Below are positions 5,739-6,660 of a stretch of 6,660 nucleotides of DNA, piece after piece. Both the position numbers and the translations under genes were made by a program. Under the pieces are notes generated by a model, which saw only the letters and a program-made list of their open reading frames with translations, was not told the DNA's origin and made no database searches. The DNA is from an uncultured Lachnospiraceae bacterium. Its GTDB lineage: Bacteria > Bacillota > Clostridia > Lachnospirales > Lachnospiraceae. The stretch spans positions 1 to 6,660 of the forward strand of contig CAJUJR010000112.1 of the NCBI GenBank assembly GCA_910586605.1, given 5' to 3'. Every line of letters starts with the position of its first letter. Within the stretch, counting starts at the first letter, position 1.

Positions 5739-6524
5739 ATGACGGAACTCGAAAAATACTATAATAAATTTAATGAAGACAAACGGCTGACACGCAGGCA
5801 TGGAAATGTGGAATTTATCACTTCAATGAAATATATCCAAAAGTACCTGGAAAAAATCCCGGATGCCAAAATCCTGGATGTCGGAGCGGGGACAGGGCGT
5901 TATAGCATTGCGCTTGCGGAAGAGGGCTATGATGTGACGGCAGTGGAACTTGTAAAGTATAACCTAGGGATTTTAAAATCAAAAAGAAGCAGCGTCAAGG
6001 CATTTCAGGGAAATGCCTTGAAACTGTCCCGGTTTGGGGAAAATATTTTTGATATGACGCTGCTTTTTGGCCCAATGTACCATTTGTACTGTCTGGAGGA
6101 TAAAGTAACCGCATTGCGGGAGGCAGTACGTGTTACAAAAGAAGGCGGGACTATCTTAGTGGCGTATTGTATGAATGAGTACTGTGTGATTACACATGCT
6201 TTTAAAGAAAATTGTGCAAAGAAATGTAGGCAGAATGGGAAATTGACCGAAGATTTCCATAGTGTGTCCGAAGAAAAAGATCTGTATGATTATGTGCGGA
6301 TTGAGGATATTGATATGGTAAACCAGGCGGCGGGCGGCGTGGAACGTCTGCAGATTATTGCGGCGGATGGGGCAGCGGATTATCTGCGTCCGGTTTTAAA
6401 TGCTATGGATGAAGAGACATACCAGCTTTTTATCCAGTACCATCTGGCAACATGCGAAAGGCAGGATTTAATTGGCGCCAGCGCACATACCGTTGATATC
6501 CTGCGTAAAATCCCCAAGGTATAG
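5739..6524 (+). CDS. Class I SAM-dependent methyltransferase, substrate unknown
   Basis: The 261-residue protein has a Rossmann-type methyltransferase core: motif I ILDVGAGTGRYS (45-56), which binds S-adenosylmethionine, acidic E70 at the end of strand 2 (VTAVEL), a motif II-like GNALKL (91-96) and FDMTLLFGPMYHL (104-116) near the active site. EAVRVTKEGGTILVAY (128-143) follows as the usual helix and strand. The N-terminal 40 residues are helical, and the C-terminal about 100 residues are not from the core and may set substrate choice. The substrate cannot be told; UbiE-like small-molecule methylation is one possibility. The ATG lies 2 bases after the pyruvate kinase stop and has no clear ribosome site of its own, suggesting translational coupling. 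A 20-bp inverted repeat starts 10 bases after its stop. Confidence 0.9.
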   Translation: MTELEKYYNKFNEDKRLTRRHGNVEFITSMKYIQKYLEKIPDAKILDVGAGTGRYSIALAEEGYDVTAVELVKYNLGILKSKRSSVKAFQGNALKLSRFGENIFDMTLLFGPMYHLYCLEDKVTALREAVRVTKEGGTILVAYCMNEYCVITHAFKENCAKKCRQNGKLTEDFHSVSEEKDLYDYVRIEDIDMVNQAAGGVERLQIIAADGAADYLRPVLNAMDEETYQLFIQYHLATCERQDLIGASAHTVDILRKIPKV

Positions 6525-6534
6525 AACAGCCTAT

Positions 6535-6607
6535 ACGCCAATTTCAGAAAATAGTCTGCCTCTTACGTGCAAGCACGGCGTGTCCGCCTATTTTCTGAAA
6601 TTGGCGT
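6535..6607. repeat. Perfect 20-bp inverted repeat around a 33-base loop
   Basis: Arms at 6535-6554 and 6588-6607 are exact reverse complements. The loop (6555-6587) holds a further small palindrome (CGTGC-AA-GCACG). No T-run follows on either strand, so it is not a standard intrinsic terminator. It could be a miniature palindromic element, a cruciform or a hairpin protecting the mRNA 3' end. A shorter inverted repeat (GTATAG, CTATAC) overlaps the methyltransferase stop codon just upstream. Confidence 0.8.
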
Positions 6608-6660
6608 TACTATTCACAGCCAATCGTAGCCAAATCTCAATAAAAAATATCTTCCCTCTA

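Noticed and set aside
6535..6607. Intrinsic terminator for the pyk operon
   Set aside because: No T-run follows the hairpin on either strand, and the 33-base loop is long for a terminator. Some termination effect remains possible.

Overview
The window looks like chromosome of a motile, Gram-positive, low-to-mid GC anaerobe of the Clostridia, most plausibly a Lachnospiraceae-type gut bacterium. This is inferred from AT-rich intergenic DNA, strong GGAGG-like ribosome sites, a sigma-A-type promoter, a close match to the Gram-positive sigma-D (flagellar) promoter consensus, and the protein types seen. No taxon is proven by the sequence.

Layout: (1) Positions 1-300 hold copy 1 of a dispersed repeat, on the minus strand an open tail of an unrecognised protein, plus a terminator serving the next gene. 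(2) 309-767 (minus) encodes a small secreted protein with a His/Cys-rich YHYH segment, a serine linker and a C-terminal peptidoglycan-binding domain. It is divergent from (3) 1046-2122, a REC-HD-GYP response regulator that probably degrades cyclic di-GMP. Each has its own recognisable promoter in the shared intergenic region. (4) 2123-2516 holds a 30-codon ORF that runs into repeat copy 2, then a sigma-D-like promoter. (5) 2517-3257 is a coiled-coil FlxA-like protein. (6) 3330-3965 is a HAD-family phosphatase. (7) 3966-4308 is non-coding and holds a nested RNA fold (3990-4070), repeat copy 3 in inverted orientation, and a small hairpin. (8) 4309-5736 is pyruvate kinase, followed after 2 bases by (9) a class I SAM-dependent methyltransferase (5739-6524), very likely translated from the same mRNA. 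(10) The window ends with a perfect 20-bp inverted repeat around a 33-base loop.

Two themes link the genes. The cyclic di-GMP phosphodiesterase and the sigma-D-preceded FlxA-like gene both point to motility control. The pyruvate kinase-methyltransferase pair is a glycolytic operon with an unexplained partner. The most novel material is non-coding: the folded RNA candidate at 3990-4070, the three-copy repeat placed at intergenic junctions, and the terminal inverted repeat. No complete mobile element, CRISPR array, tRNA or rRNA was seen.
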